Source: Caprimulgus europaeus
Taxonomy: Eukaryota; Chordata; Aves; Caprimulgiformes; Caprimulgidae
Direction: 5' to 3'
Assembly (NCBI GenBank): GCA_907165065.1
Contig: OU015550.1
Span: forward strand, 2,532,001-2,596,000
DNA: 64,000 bases
The translations under genes and the position numbers were made by a program. Below are positions 13,568-25,000 of this stretch, one piece after another. Position 1 is the first letter of the stretch, and the number at the start of each line of letters is the position of its first letter. Below the pieces are notes generated by a model. The model was not told the origin of the DNA and did no database searches. It saw only the letters and a list, made by a program, of their open reading frames with translations.

Positions 13568-13704
13568 TTTGTCGTCATTGAACCATGCTTTTTTTTTTTT
13601 CCTCCTTTTTTTTTTTTCCCTTTTTCCCTTTTTTTTTTTTTTAATGCCTTTGTGCTTCTTTTTTTTGCCTTTTTTTAATGCTTTTTTTTTTTTTTTTTTT
13701 TTTA
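13568..13704. repeat. Poly-T tracts
   Basis: Four runs of 9 to 23 T separated by short CT or 'aatgcc' spacers. Phenylalanine-rich or lysine-rich open frames read across them are artefacts of the simple sequence. Confidence 0.85.
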
Positions 13705-14173
13705 CCATATATTTTTTGCCCGGCAGCCTGAACCCAACACGAAGGGAAAGGGAGGGAAGAGGAATCAAATGGGAAGAGAATAGCTCCAAGTCGGCAGGAC
13801 AATGCACGGGAAACGGGGAGATTAACGTAGCTCTCGAAATCCATCGCTCCCGCCTCGTTTCTGAACCGCTCGCCCCCGCGCCTCGTCTTTTTTAATACTC
13901 CCAGCTCCTGAATTATTCCAGTCCACAAGCGGGAGGGGAACGTACAGTCCAGAGTCCCTCGGAGCTGCCAAGAGCATTGCAACAGGAAAGAAAGAAAGCG
14001 AGAGCGGGAGAGCCAGGCAGAACCCTCACAATCAAGCAGCGAGAAGAGCAAGGAGAAATTAACATCCAATTAGTGCTGTGTTTAACGAGGGAGACAGAGG
14101 CGGCTGTTGTTTTATTGCCCTGTTCTTTTCAGGCGCATCTGACAGGCAGCGGGGTAGGCACCCCTGCTCCAAG

Positions 14174-14181
14174 TGACGTCA
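14174..14181. promoter_or_regulatory. CRE palindrome
   Basis: TGACGTCA is the full consensus CREB/ATF site. It sits at the 3' part of the CpG-bearing domain, ahead of a GC-rich block at 14540-14700. Function is inferred from the motif alone. Confidence 0.35.
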
Positions 14182-14755
14182 TCATATTTTATTTTTTAAT
14201 TATTTTCCCTCCCCTTTCTCCCCCCCACCCTCCCCCTCACCCCCCCAATTTTTCCTCCTCCAAGTTTTGCCGAGGGTCTCAGCAACTCAGCCAGGGAAAT
14301 TCAGGACTTTCTCACATTCAAGCCATCAGCTCCCCCCTCCATCTCCAGCCTCTTTCCCTACCTCGTCATCCACCGACACCAACCCCGGAAAAAAACAACC
14401 AACCAAACAAACGCACCAACCCACCCCAAAGTCTTTGTTCTTCAAAAAAAAAACAAAAAAAAAGAGTTTAAAAAATATATATTCTAGTAATAAAGGTTGG
14501 GATCAGAGCCGGAGGGAGTCTGGAGGAGGTTTCTCCTCGTGCTCGTCCGAGTGCGTGCGCGCGTCTGTCCCCTCTCCCGTCCCTCTCCCCAGACGCTCGC
14601 TGGCCTTGTAAAACTTCAGCGGCGTGTGACGCTGCTCCGGCCTCCCCTGGCAGCCTGACAAGAGCCGCGGCGCCCGGCCCAGAGCGCAGCCGGCTCTTTT
14701 TAAGGGAGAAACTCCAGTTCTAGAGATTAAAGAATTAACACGTTTTTCAGCCTCG

Positions 14756-17700
14756 GAAAACAGGCAGAATCGACGCGGATCCTCGCCACGCCGGGTCGTG
14801 GAGGGGGGAGAGGAGCCAAATCAAAAGCTGGGGAGAGTTTTCCCCCCTCCCCAGCTCGCTGGGCCTCCTGCTTCTCGCCCCAGCCAGGGGCCACGGTGGC
14901 TGTGGGGAAAGGTGTCTTGGCTGACCCCAGCCAACCTGTGTCACCACCTCCTTCCCCTAAGGGCCAGGGTTTCCTCCAGGTGGGATCAAACACCATCAGC
15001 TCCCCCCAGGAGTGCTGCCATCACAGGAGGGGACGAGGCGGCTCAGCTTTGGGGGATTTCAGGGTGTTCCCCCACAAAACAGAGCCTGCAGCAGGCAAGG
15101 AGGAGAGTGGAAAGCAGCTCTTCCCTCCTCTTTCGAGCCACCAGTGATGGACGGAGCCGTCACTGCCAGCGTGGCCGGTCAGACCACCGCTCTGAGCTTC
15201 CCGCTGTGCCCTTTGTGGCCTTTTGTCCTTGTTTCCAGCCGGGATTTCCCTTGTCCACTGGGGAGGAATCCAGCAGGACCGGATCCTCTGTAACCTAAGG
15301 CCATCACGAGGGATGAGACCACCTGGCTCCCAGCGAGGATGGGGCTGTACGAAGTCAGGGGACAGGTCCAGGGCCACCGCGTCGCCAGCACCTGGGTCTG
15401 GTCCAAGTCCCCACCCTGAGCATTTCCCGGCACCAGCCGGTCCTACCTCCCCAGTGGCAGGATCTCCTCCACCGGGGTTATTATTTTATATATATATTAT
15501 ATATATATGTATTTTAAATAATGCTTTGCCTACGTGGAGCTGGGCGCTGCGGGAGAAGAGGGCCAACAGCCTTATCGAGGGCAGCCGCGCCGCGGGGGCA
15601 CTTCCTCCTGTGCAGCCACAAGACGGGGCCCCTCCATTGCTGCCAGGGCTGGCAGGGCTGGCAAGGGGGCGTCTGGCAGCCCCTGGCCTTCCCACTGACC
15701 AGGCACCAGGGTGACGGGCACCGTATAGCCACTGGGAGAGGTTTGCTGGGCTGCCTTCCTCCCGGCTCTGCAGCTGGGTGGGGGTTTGGTTTTAACTGCA
15801 GGGTCTTCAGCAGGAGAGCTCAGAGGGGAAAGGGAAGGGCAGTGCAATCAGTCTGAGTTCAGCTGGTCACAAGGGCTTCACCAGCACCTCATTGCTTCAC
15901 AAATCCTTCCAGACCCAAATGTCCAGGCCCTGTGGAGAGTCAGGGCAGCCTTGACCTGAATTTCCCTCTCACAGCTGCGGTCGTTGCCACCATTCTCCCC
16001 CCTCCCCGGCAGCTGGGAGCAGATGAGGCCAAAGTCCCAGCAATCTGTTTTCCACCGGGAGCTGATAAACCGTGCGGGCACAGCACGGCCCCGGTCTCCA
16101 CCCATCCCGGCTTTGTGCAGGAGAGTCAATATTTAAACTCCAGTTTATTTCCTGAGCAGAGAGGGGAGCGTTGGGGCTGCTCGTGGGAGAAATCCCCAGC
16201 TCTATCCCATGCGCCAGACCTCTCCCTACACACGTTCATTTGTTCTCCTGACCACGGGTTTCACCCCAGATCCCCTCTCCCGTGGGAGCAGGACCTCGTC
16301 CCCATCAGCTGTGCTACACAAGCAGGGCTGGGCACCCACTAATGGGGCAGCAATTTAAGGGAGGGGGGTGGCCAGGTAGGGTTTGGTTTCTCTCTTTGTC
16401 TGCTCTTGGTGCAGACACCAACCCCATGGTGGGACACTTCAAATGAAGCATGGGTCAAGAAGAAACCAGGGTTAGAGACAGGAGGAGGTAAGGAAATATT
16501 TAATCATCCTATGAATGGTAGCCCCTGCTTTAAGGCAGGGCACTGAAAGTTTGAAACCTGGTTTTCATTTCAATTGACCAACAACTCCATTCAAGTGTTG
16601 TGTTTCCAGCAAAGTTTGTGGGTCCCAGTGAACTGGGCAGAAATTGTTGGCAGGATGCTTCCTCTGCTGCAAATTTAGGTAAATTCTTTTGGTAAATGGC
16701 TCAAAGGAAAGGAAATGGCATTTTTTTTTCACTGCAGTGGCTGCAGCCAGGCTGTGCACAGGGTGTAGGAGGTTTTACAGGTGTGTGACCAGCAGAAGGT
16801 GGCCTTAATTTGCAGAGTTAAGATGTTTCTGAGCAGGGAGATGCAATCCCTGGTGTTAGGGTAGGCAAGAAACCAACTAAAATAAAAGGCTGATGAATAA
16901 GGATCCTGCAGGAGAGGATGGAGCAGCTGAGCCTGTGTGGTGGGTCTGACAGCAGCAAAGGGTCTCCATCATCCCCTCCAGAAAAGCTCAGGGTCAATTT
17001 TAACTCCAAATACCTATTTTCGTGTATATTTTAACTCCTAATACCTACTTTCAAGTAGCCAAGCCTACTGCTGCCTCTACTATTGCTCCAGGTGCACCCA
17101 ATGCAGTTTGCTCAGCCTAAACCTACCTGGAGGTGAGAAAAATGAGAGGGAATCTGAGTTTGCAACAGCTGGTTCAGCCCCTGCTTTGGGGAAGAAACCA
17201 AAGGAAGTGTTTGTCTTAAACTGAAACCTTCCCTGAGTGAGGGAGCCTGTTACCCAGAAAAAAAATAACACTTTTAAAATAAAGAAACACCCAAGAGCTG
17301 TTGTTTTACAGTTGTATTTTGGAGCACAGTTAAATCTTCTTTGAAATCATCTCTGGTGTTAGGGAACAGGGCCATGCATTATTTAACTTGTGTTACTGTA
17401 ACATAACCTGTAGGGGAGGAAGGGAGGACAGACAGGACTGACTTCACAACACCAAAGGGAGCTGGGTGGGGGGCTGCCAGTCCCAGCATGAACCAGCACT
17501 GTCCCACAGGCTCTGGCTGGGAGGTGTGGATCAAACCTGTCTGATGGAGGAAAACTCCTGTGCGATGGCAGGTTGGGGTCCTTGGAGGACCAGGATGGGA
17601 TGTGACCCCATTTGCTGCTGCAGGAACCTGCTCAAGGACCCCAAAACCTCTTCCCAAGGAGTGCAGCAACATCTCTGTGCAAAAGACTGCTTCATGGGGG

Positions 17701-17897
17701 AACCAAAACAGAATAAATCTGCCTGGCTGCTGTGACAGCACAGACTGGTGCAAAAAAACCCCTCTTATTTGGGGAGCTGAGGATAAATCCTGCCCTGCTG
17801 CCACCAGTGAGCTCTGCTATGCAAGGACAAGCTGTGCTCCCGTGTGCATGAGGAGCCCTTGATCCCCACACCTCGCAAGCCTTTGGCCAGCTCAAGG
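14756..17897. other. Gene-free stretch downstream of MTCH1
   Basis: No coding exon is recognised. It contains a TA microsatellite at 15485-15511 and otherwise unique sequence. It lies beyond the predicted MTCH1 poly(A) site. Confidence 0.45.
15481..15512. repeat. TA-rich microsatellite
   Basis: Runs of alternating TA interrupted once. Confidence 0.75.
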
Positions 17898-17903
17898 TTT
17901 ATT
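17898..17903 (-). terminator. MTCH1: Likely MTCH1 poly(A) signal
   Basis: TTTATT on the plus strand is AATAAA on the MTCH1 strand, about 1.1 kb past the stop codon. The minus strand just beyond it (about 17860-17880) is GU-rich, as expected for a downstream element. A weaker ATTAAA (plus strand 18688-18693) lies closer to the stop but lacks a GU-rich follow-up, so I prefer the distal site. Confidence 0.5.
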
Positions 17904-18091
17904 CCTTCACTCCAGACAAGGGACCCAGGATCCCTCATGCGAGGTGAGGTGTGTTGCTATCAGCAGGACACTGCCACGCAGCAGCCCAGTGCCCCAGCAC
18001 GTGGCTCTGTGTCCATCACAAGGTGTTTGGCAGGAGCCTGGTGAGGCTCGTGGTCCTGCTGGCTGGGAGATGCTCACACAGTGCAGTTGTG

Positions 18092-18141
18092 CCAGGACAG
18101 AGATGTGCTGGGACAGAGATGTGCTGGGACAGAGATGTGCT
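18092..18141. repeat. 16-bp tandem triplet in the MTCH1 3' UTR
   Basis: Three copies of a unit containing 'gacagagatgtgctgg'. It lies inside the predicted 3' untranslated region of MTCH1. Confidence 0.75.
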
Positions 18142-19009
18142 GCACCCAAGCGTGGGCCAGTCCAACCCCAGCCACATCTCACCTGAGAAAGGTGTACAGG
18201 CAGCCTGCCCAGGTCACACCCCAGCAGCTCTGTTGGGTGGATCCTAAATACAACCTGTCCCATGGGAAAAAGCCTTCCCAAAGCAGTTGCCACCTGCAGC
18301 ACATCCTTCCCCAAGCGCTCTCTGTGTCCCAGTGCTCCCCTGGAGCCCAGCTGTACCTGTCTCTTTGGGACTGCGCTGCTCTTTGTAGTGGGACTGTGTT
18401 TCCCTTTTCTGTTTTCACACTACAATTTTCCCTTCATGTCCATGGGAGGTGGTGTGCTCCCCAGTAGTGTTCAGGTACCCTCAAAGCCTTAAATATGGGT
18501 TACAGGGTTGATCTTGCCCAGGATGAGCAACCTGCTACACAAATATTTGCTCTGTCCAGAAGAGATGAGGTGGGAGGTTGGTCAGCTGGTGTAGACTTCC
18601 CAGCAAGGTGACTTTGGATCTCCTGCTGCTTCTCAGCTCAGGCAGAACAAAGCAAGTCTTTTGTCCCTGCATCTTGGGGCTGGCTTGTTTAATACCTGGG
18701 CATTTTCTGGTTTCCCAGACTTCCCCAGTGACTCCAGAGCTAGAGCCTGGGCCAAAGAGATGAAACAACTCCCTTCTTCTCTCTCTGCTACACATCCTGG
18801 TTGAGACAGTGATGAGGATGGGGCTTTGGTCCAGCTGGAGCCTGAAGCCAGATCTCCAGAAGCCAACTTGTTGCTGGCCTTGCTGGAGAGGAGGTGTCTT
18901 GTTCTGGCACCACGGACTTTGGATCGAAAAGACAAATAATAGACATATACTGAAACAAGCTGAGGGTTTCTGGAGGAGTTCAGGTTCATCACCTCTCCCT
19001 GCCAAGGAG

Positions 19010-22000
19010 TCAGTCGATGGGGAAGCAGGAGGCTGGCATGGGCGCTCTGCGGAACAGCAGGCTGGAGCCACGGAACAGCTGCCCCTGAGGAGAGAGAGCA
19101 CAGGGTCAGGACAGCCTGGCCAGGGAGCCCCGGCTGGGCTAGTGGGGACCAGTGCACACCCACCACAGGGCTGTGAGGCCTGAGCACCCCGGGCTGCTAC
19201 AGAGGAGGAACTGGGGTTTCAGCCCCTGATGTTTTCCCCAGGGATGATGCACAGAGAGGGGCAGAGCCACCCTGCTTTGCTGTGTGCTATGTGCTTGCCA
19301 AAATTCTGCAGGCTGCGGGCATGTCACGGGCAGACCAGTACTGCCACGCCTGGTACCAGTGCTGGAACTGGAGGGATGGGAACAGGTTACAGAGCCTGTC
19401 AAGGATGAGACACAGGCACTTCTTGGGCAGCACTGGAGACCTCAGGAAGGAGCAGAGGGAGCCCAAAGCCCCAGGTGTGCCCCACTCCCTCACCTGAGCG
19501 CTGAGATACCTCCAGCAATGGATCCAGGATGCAAAGGCGGGAGCGTAGGGAGGGAGGCCAGCGCGTAACCTGCACGACAATGAGAGAGCTGAGATGGGCT
19601 GTACAGGTGTCATGTTATCCAGACAGAGGTAACACAAGAGCAGTGGGGAGTGTAAATGAGGACACAGAAACAGTGTCCATGCTGGGCTGAAGGCCAAATG
19701 ACCAGCTCTTTATTTACAATGCAACAGATCATATCATTTAATTACCCCTGGAGTGGACAAACAGGGAGCGTTACCTGGATACGTCAAGAGCCCAGGACTG
19801 TACCTACACCTTCAAGAGGCAGCAGATATCAAGATGTTACACCAGCAGCTTGGATCCAGTCCCCTTCCCACAAGCATGAAGGCAGAAGACTCCCACATCA
19901 GTGGGACTGGGAAAGGAAGCCTGATCCTACTCCTGTCTTCACCCATCACTGCATTAAAAGCTTTCCTTTCCCTCGTGCTGCTCCCCAGAGCCAGCACAGC
20001 CCCTTTGATCCCTTCAGCCTCTGGTTTAGTTCAGACTGGGCCACACCACCACGACTTGCCCTGTTTCTCTCCACTTGAGCTTTTACACTGCTCTTGCCTG
20101 TGCCCTCTGATCTAAAATTATAAGCAACCTGGGACAGGAAACAAGGCGACTCTGAGAGGTGCTGTACACTTCATGGTTCCATAGGAAAGCTTCACCATCA
20201 TTAGCAGAGGATCCAGACAACAAGGGGCTGGAAGAAAGGAAGGGGAAGCCTTAGATCTCAGTGTGACAGACGTACCCACAGTTGTTCACTGCCATGAGGT
20301 CTCCCACGAGAAGGAAGGGGTATGTCAGCATGCTCACAGCGATCTGAAAGCACAGAAAACCAGTGGCCTCTCTAACATTCACCACGTCAAAAAAGGCTAC
20401 TTCCAGTTTTTGCATGTTAACAAAGTTATCATCCTCATTTGGATATAAAGTACAGACCAGCCTTTGCCCCCAGACCATGAGCTCTGACCCCACAGGCAGC
20501 AGGAAGAGGAGAAATGACACCACAGTTGCCTACGTACCCCCATCACGAACTTTGTGTAGCTCCGGATCACCGATGCCTGGCTGAACTGGAAAGAGAAACC
20601 AAAGGGATTGTAGAGGAGGCAGATGACACCAGAGTGTCATTATGTGACATCCCTCTGAGTGTGAGATGATAGAGGTAGGGCAGGGGAGGAAAGCAGAAAG
20701 CAACACTAACTGCATTCCAGCTGAGAACCAGGGAGGACGTCTGCTACCAAACCTGATCCCCTAAACTGCAGCTGACACAGCCCCGAGCACACACGGCACC
20801 TTTAGTGCTTTTTGGGGTTTTATCCAAAGCCCTGTGTCCATATTAAATTGGCCCCCACTTCCCATTAACTCCTTCCAAGTGCAGGTGCTTGGTACAGGTG
20901 CCCCCAAACCCCCTGTCAGGTATTTCCACTCACGTTATCATCCACTGCGTAGGTGTTGATGAAGTGAGCCAAGAGGTTGCAGCACCAGAGGAAGATGACA
21001 TCCCCCAGGATGTGAGGGACTAAACCCCTGCAAGGGGCAAAAAGAGGGGGGTGAGGTGGAGAAGGGTCCCAGTGCTGCCTTCTGAGGTGCCCAGCCCTCC
21101 CTCCCTCCTCCAGCACAGAGGAACTCTGCTCCCCCAAAATGCATCTTTCCTTTTGGAGGAGCTGAAGGGAAAAGAGGAGGTTTCAGGGAAGAGCTCTCCT
21201 GCCCTTCAGACATGGGGTGATGTGAGCTGGCAGCTGATCCAGCCAGGGGATGCTCTGGAGTAGGGAGTTTGGGAGCTGTCATTTGGGCACAACTCTGACA
21301 AGTCCCCTTGTTCTACCCCAAACCCCTTCTTGGCCCAACTCCTGCTCTGAAACCCAGGCAAGGCACAGACGAAGAAAGTTTCTGTTAAGCTCGTTTTGCA
21401 GATGCTCTTCCAGATGTAAAATAAGAAGTTTATCTCTTTGTGGATGTCCCTCCTTTTAGTCATCAAAATGAGTGGGGTTGTTCCTGCAAAACCTGCTCTA
21501 CTGTAAAGTGGGATTAATTGGGGGCAGCAGTCCACTCCCCCTGATTTTTCCCACTCCCCCTGATTTTTCCCACTCCCCCTGATTTTTTCCCACTCCCCCT
21601 GATTTTTTCCCACTCCCCCTGATTTTTTCCCACTCCCCCTGATTTTTTCCCACTCCCCCTGATTTTTCCCACTCCCCCTGATTGTTTCCCACTCCCTGCT
21701 GCCACCTGGGAGCGCAGGGACACGGGGTGACATGCTACCTTGGCTTACACCTCTCCCTGATGTGTGAGCTGGAGCTCCCAGCAGCACAAACACCCCCAGT
21801 TTCTGCAGCTCATGGCACTAAAACACTAACAGAGCATTTCAAAGGGGTTTTCCACTTCGTCAGCACTTCAGTAGCATCTGTTGCACCAGCACAGGCATAG
21901 AGCACAGGGCCTCCTGCTCTGGCTGTGCAGTTGTTCCACTGCAAAGGGATCCAGGTGTGGTTTAAACCTGTGTCACCAGCAGATGTGTTCAAACAGTTCT

Positions 22001-25000
22001 TCTGAAATGAGCCTGTTGAGAGCCACACAAGTGTTTGCTGGGCTGGAAAAAGCCACCTCCCATTTCTTCTCTGCTTCTTTGGAGCCAGGGACCAGTTTTG
22101 TTTCCTGCTGTGGTCCCTGCAGCAGCAGAATGGTGATTGGGACTGCAGGCTCTGATCCAGCCTGCTTTGCTTCCTCAGTGTTAGGGTTCATATCTTTTTG
22201 AAACAACCTGTGTATTGTCAAGACTCTGGCAGCTCTGGAGATGCAGCTGAGGTCTCAGAGGCCAGGCACAGCAGAAGTCTTCATAGATCTGTTGGCTTAA
22301 AAGATGTGATACGTGCAAGCAACAGACAGGACAAAGAAATCAAAGCTCTCTGGTCCCAAAGAGATGCTCTGCTTTTCGTTTAGCATTCAGCCTTTGTAAA
22401 AAAATCCTTTCTCTAACTCAAAGTCAAATCTGAAGCTGCTGCAGACAGAACAGGGGCTTAGTAAAGTCCAGAAACAAGAGGACTGGGCCACCAGAGCTGT
22501 ACAAATAAAACCTCACCCATCTGTCGATAGAGAATAGGATCGTTTGTTCCATTTGCAATCAGGACCCCGTCCCTCTCCTCCATAATCAGAGTAATGATGG
22601 ATGCTGGGCCTGTGTTTATGGGATGACTGCAAACCAGGAGTCTGAAAAAGTCTGAAAGAGACTAAAAAATCCAAATTCATTTGTGCTACAGCTCTCACAC
22701 CTGGTGAGATGTCCAAGGAGGTCTGGGCTAGGAATATTTTTAGAAGCTGACAAGTCATTAAAAGCTGAAACAGCAGCAGGCAGATGGTGAAGCCTGTGAT
22801 GTGACCCAGCTAGGAAAAAAACCCCAGTGCCAGGCAGGGCTGGGACAAGCCATCTTTGAGGTGACCCCATGCAGCACAGTCCCAGGAACATCTTGCTGGC
22901 CTTCTGGCAGGCAGGAAGCTGGTGCAGATACAAGGGGACACGAGATAAGTCTATCCCCTGAAAAGTCTTTATCTTTAGCCAGGCACACATCTAGGTGAGC
23001 ATGTGCTGCTGTTATTGCTGCACAGAGGTGATGAGGCCATGAGAAATAAGTGCACCACAACGATTTTAGGGGAGTGGATGTGTTTGGATTGTGTTAGGAG
23101 GGCTGGGAGCAGAAAAGCAGCACTTTTAGTCCTACAGATGCAGTTTGTGTTCCCTCCATGGCAGTGTGATTTCCTAGTGGGGCTGTAGAGCATGTATAAC
23201 TTCAGAGCCCTCCTGAGACATTTTGGGTTGTGTTAAAGCCTTTCCTGCAAACTATTAAGTTTAATTAGGCTCCCAACAGCGTTTATTTTATGTGGAGGAA
23301 GGGAATGCAGCGGCTCCTTTCACGTTATTTCCTCAGGAGGTGGAGGAGAGGGAAGGTTGCTGGGCAGCTTGTTCCAGCCATGCCCCCATGCCCAGGGAAC
23401 ATCCCAGAGGAACCTGTATTTAATGGAATTTTGGGGCTGCACAGCTCAGCAGAGAAGCTGTGGGCTGCAAAAGGCAGATGCAGCAACACTTGATTGATGG
23501 GGTCTTTGCAGACCCCTGGCCCTTTCCCCTTGGGGGAGGACAGGGTGAGAGCCCCTGTGATTGCTCCCCTCTTCCTGATGGGTTCATGTTTTATCTGGAG
23601 GCCCAAATTTTGTGATTGCAGAGCCAAAGCCATGGGGCCTGAAAATGCCTCCTGTAATTTCAGAGCTGTCTTTACTGTTATTAACATAATAACAGTAAGT
23701 TATCTCCTCCCCAGGAGCAGAAGCAGCAGGTGGTTCTGCTTTGATATAGATATGAAAAAAGGCAAGAAGTGTTAATTAAGGGTTCAGGCAAAAAGTTGTC
23801 CACTAGACTTCAATGACACCATGAAGTTGCTGTGCTTCATAAGGGCTGGAAGAGTCTTTTTAGCTCCTTCTGGTCCAGGCAGCATCACACTCTGCTGTAC
23901 AGGCAAACCTGCTTCCAGCACAAACCACCTGCTCATTACAAGCACCCACGGTGCTCTTCAGAGGAATGTGCTTCTTATCCAGGGCCCTGGCTTTGATTTC
24001 AACAAGAGATCTCATTGTTGCACTCGATCTTGATGCCTGTTGCACAAACAAATGCTTTAAATGGCCCTTCACTGGAACACAAAGAAGTGTCAAGGGGAAA
24101 AGTAAGAAGAAAATACAGGGTTTTTTCTGGGCTTTGAAGGTTTGATTGAAGATAAGATCTGGAGCAAACTTAATGGTCAAACTGGAGCAGTGTCAAAAGC
24201 ACAGATTTAATCTGTGCTTGTGGGAGTGATGTGAGAGTTCTGTGGCCAGACAAGGTTTCAGATGGGGGGAGCTCAGCAGGACGCCTTGAACTGAGGTTGG
24301 CAGAGTGGCCAGGAGAGCCATCAGCACCTTTTGACTATGGGAGAAAGTATTTAAACAACAACTCACGTACACAAAGAATCCCAGGATCCCTTCTTCCTTA
24401 AGTATCCTGCCAATGGCACTGAACACACCGCTGCCAAGAAAGGAAAAGAGCTATAAGCACTCAGGGGTTGCTCTGTCTCTGTCCCACACAGCTTTGCATG
24501 CACTCCAGCCACCACCCATAGCAGTGTCCCCCCCAAACCACCACACCAGCACTGCAGCAGGCAGCTTTGTGCTCCTCCTCCTCCTCAACCTATGAAGGAG
24601 GGTTGTGTCTGCACCCTTCCAGTCTGCAATAACACCTGGGACAACACTCAACTTGCTGACAACTGTGTAAATGCTGAAGTTAGATGAGCTCTGTTTGGCT
24701 TTGTGTAAGTGGATACACATGCTGCAACCATGGCACAGAATAGCCTTTGATCAGGCTGATTCTCAGGCCAAGAACCCTGTCCTGTCTGGGAGCTCGTGCT
24801 GGCAGTTGTGGGTTAGCTGCAGTAGTGCCCAGCATGCTTTCAGGTGGCTGCATGTGTAGTTTTGCCCTGCAGAGAGGCAGGTAATACTGAAAAAGGCTTG
24901 GGAAAAAATCTTGCAGACTAACAGAGCTGCAGCAATGCTCTGTATTGCCAACTCTGCCTCCCTGCTGACTTCCCTTTTTATTCACACCTAAAGCAAAAAG

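Larger units (their letters stand above)
10795..14755. promoter_or_regulatory. CpG-bearing promoter-like domain without a gene
   Basis: Over about 4 kb CpG dinucleotides are frequent (dense at 12590-12850 and 13000-13150, again at 14540-14700), alternating with pyrimidine and poly-T tracts. A perfect cAMP-response palindrome TGACGTCA lies at 14174-14181 and a 9-base inverted repeat at 11067-11099. Open frames run in several phases but are low-complexity (Pro/Arg/Ser-rich) and match no protein I know. It could be the 5' end of an unidentified transcript or an intergenic CpG island. Human synteny offers no obvious owner on this side of MTCH1. Confidence 0.45.

Noticed and set aside
13569..13895. 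Phe-rich plus-strand and Lys-rich minus-strand frames
   Set aside because: Poly-T tracts account for both.
21206..21793. 195-codon minus-strand frame with Gly-Val-Gly-Lys-Asn-Gln repeats
   Set aside because: It is the intron 7 minisatellite of MTCH1 read on the coding strand; it falls inside a confirmed intron.
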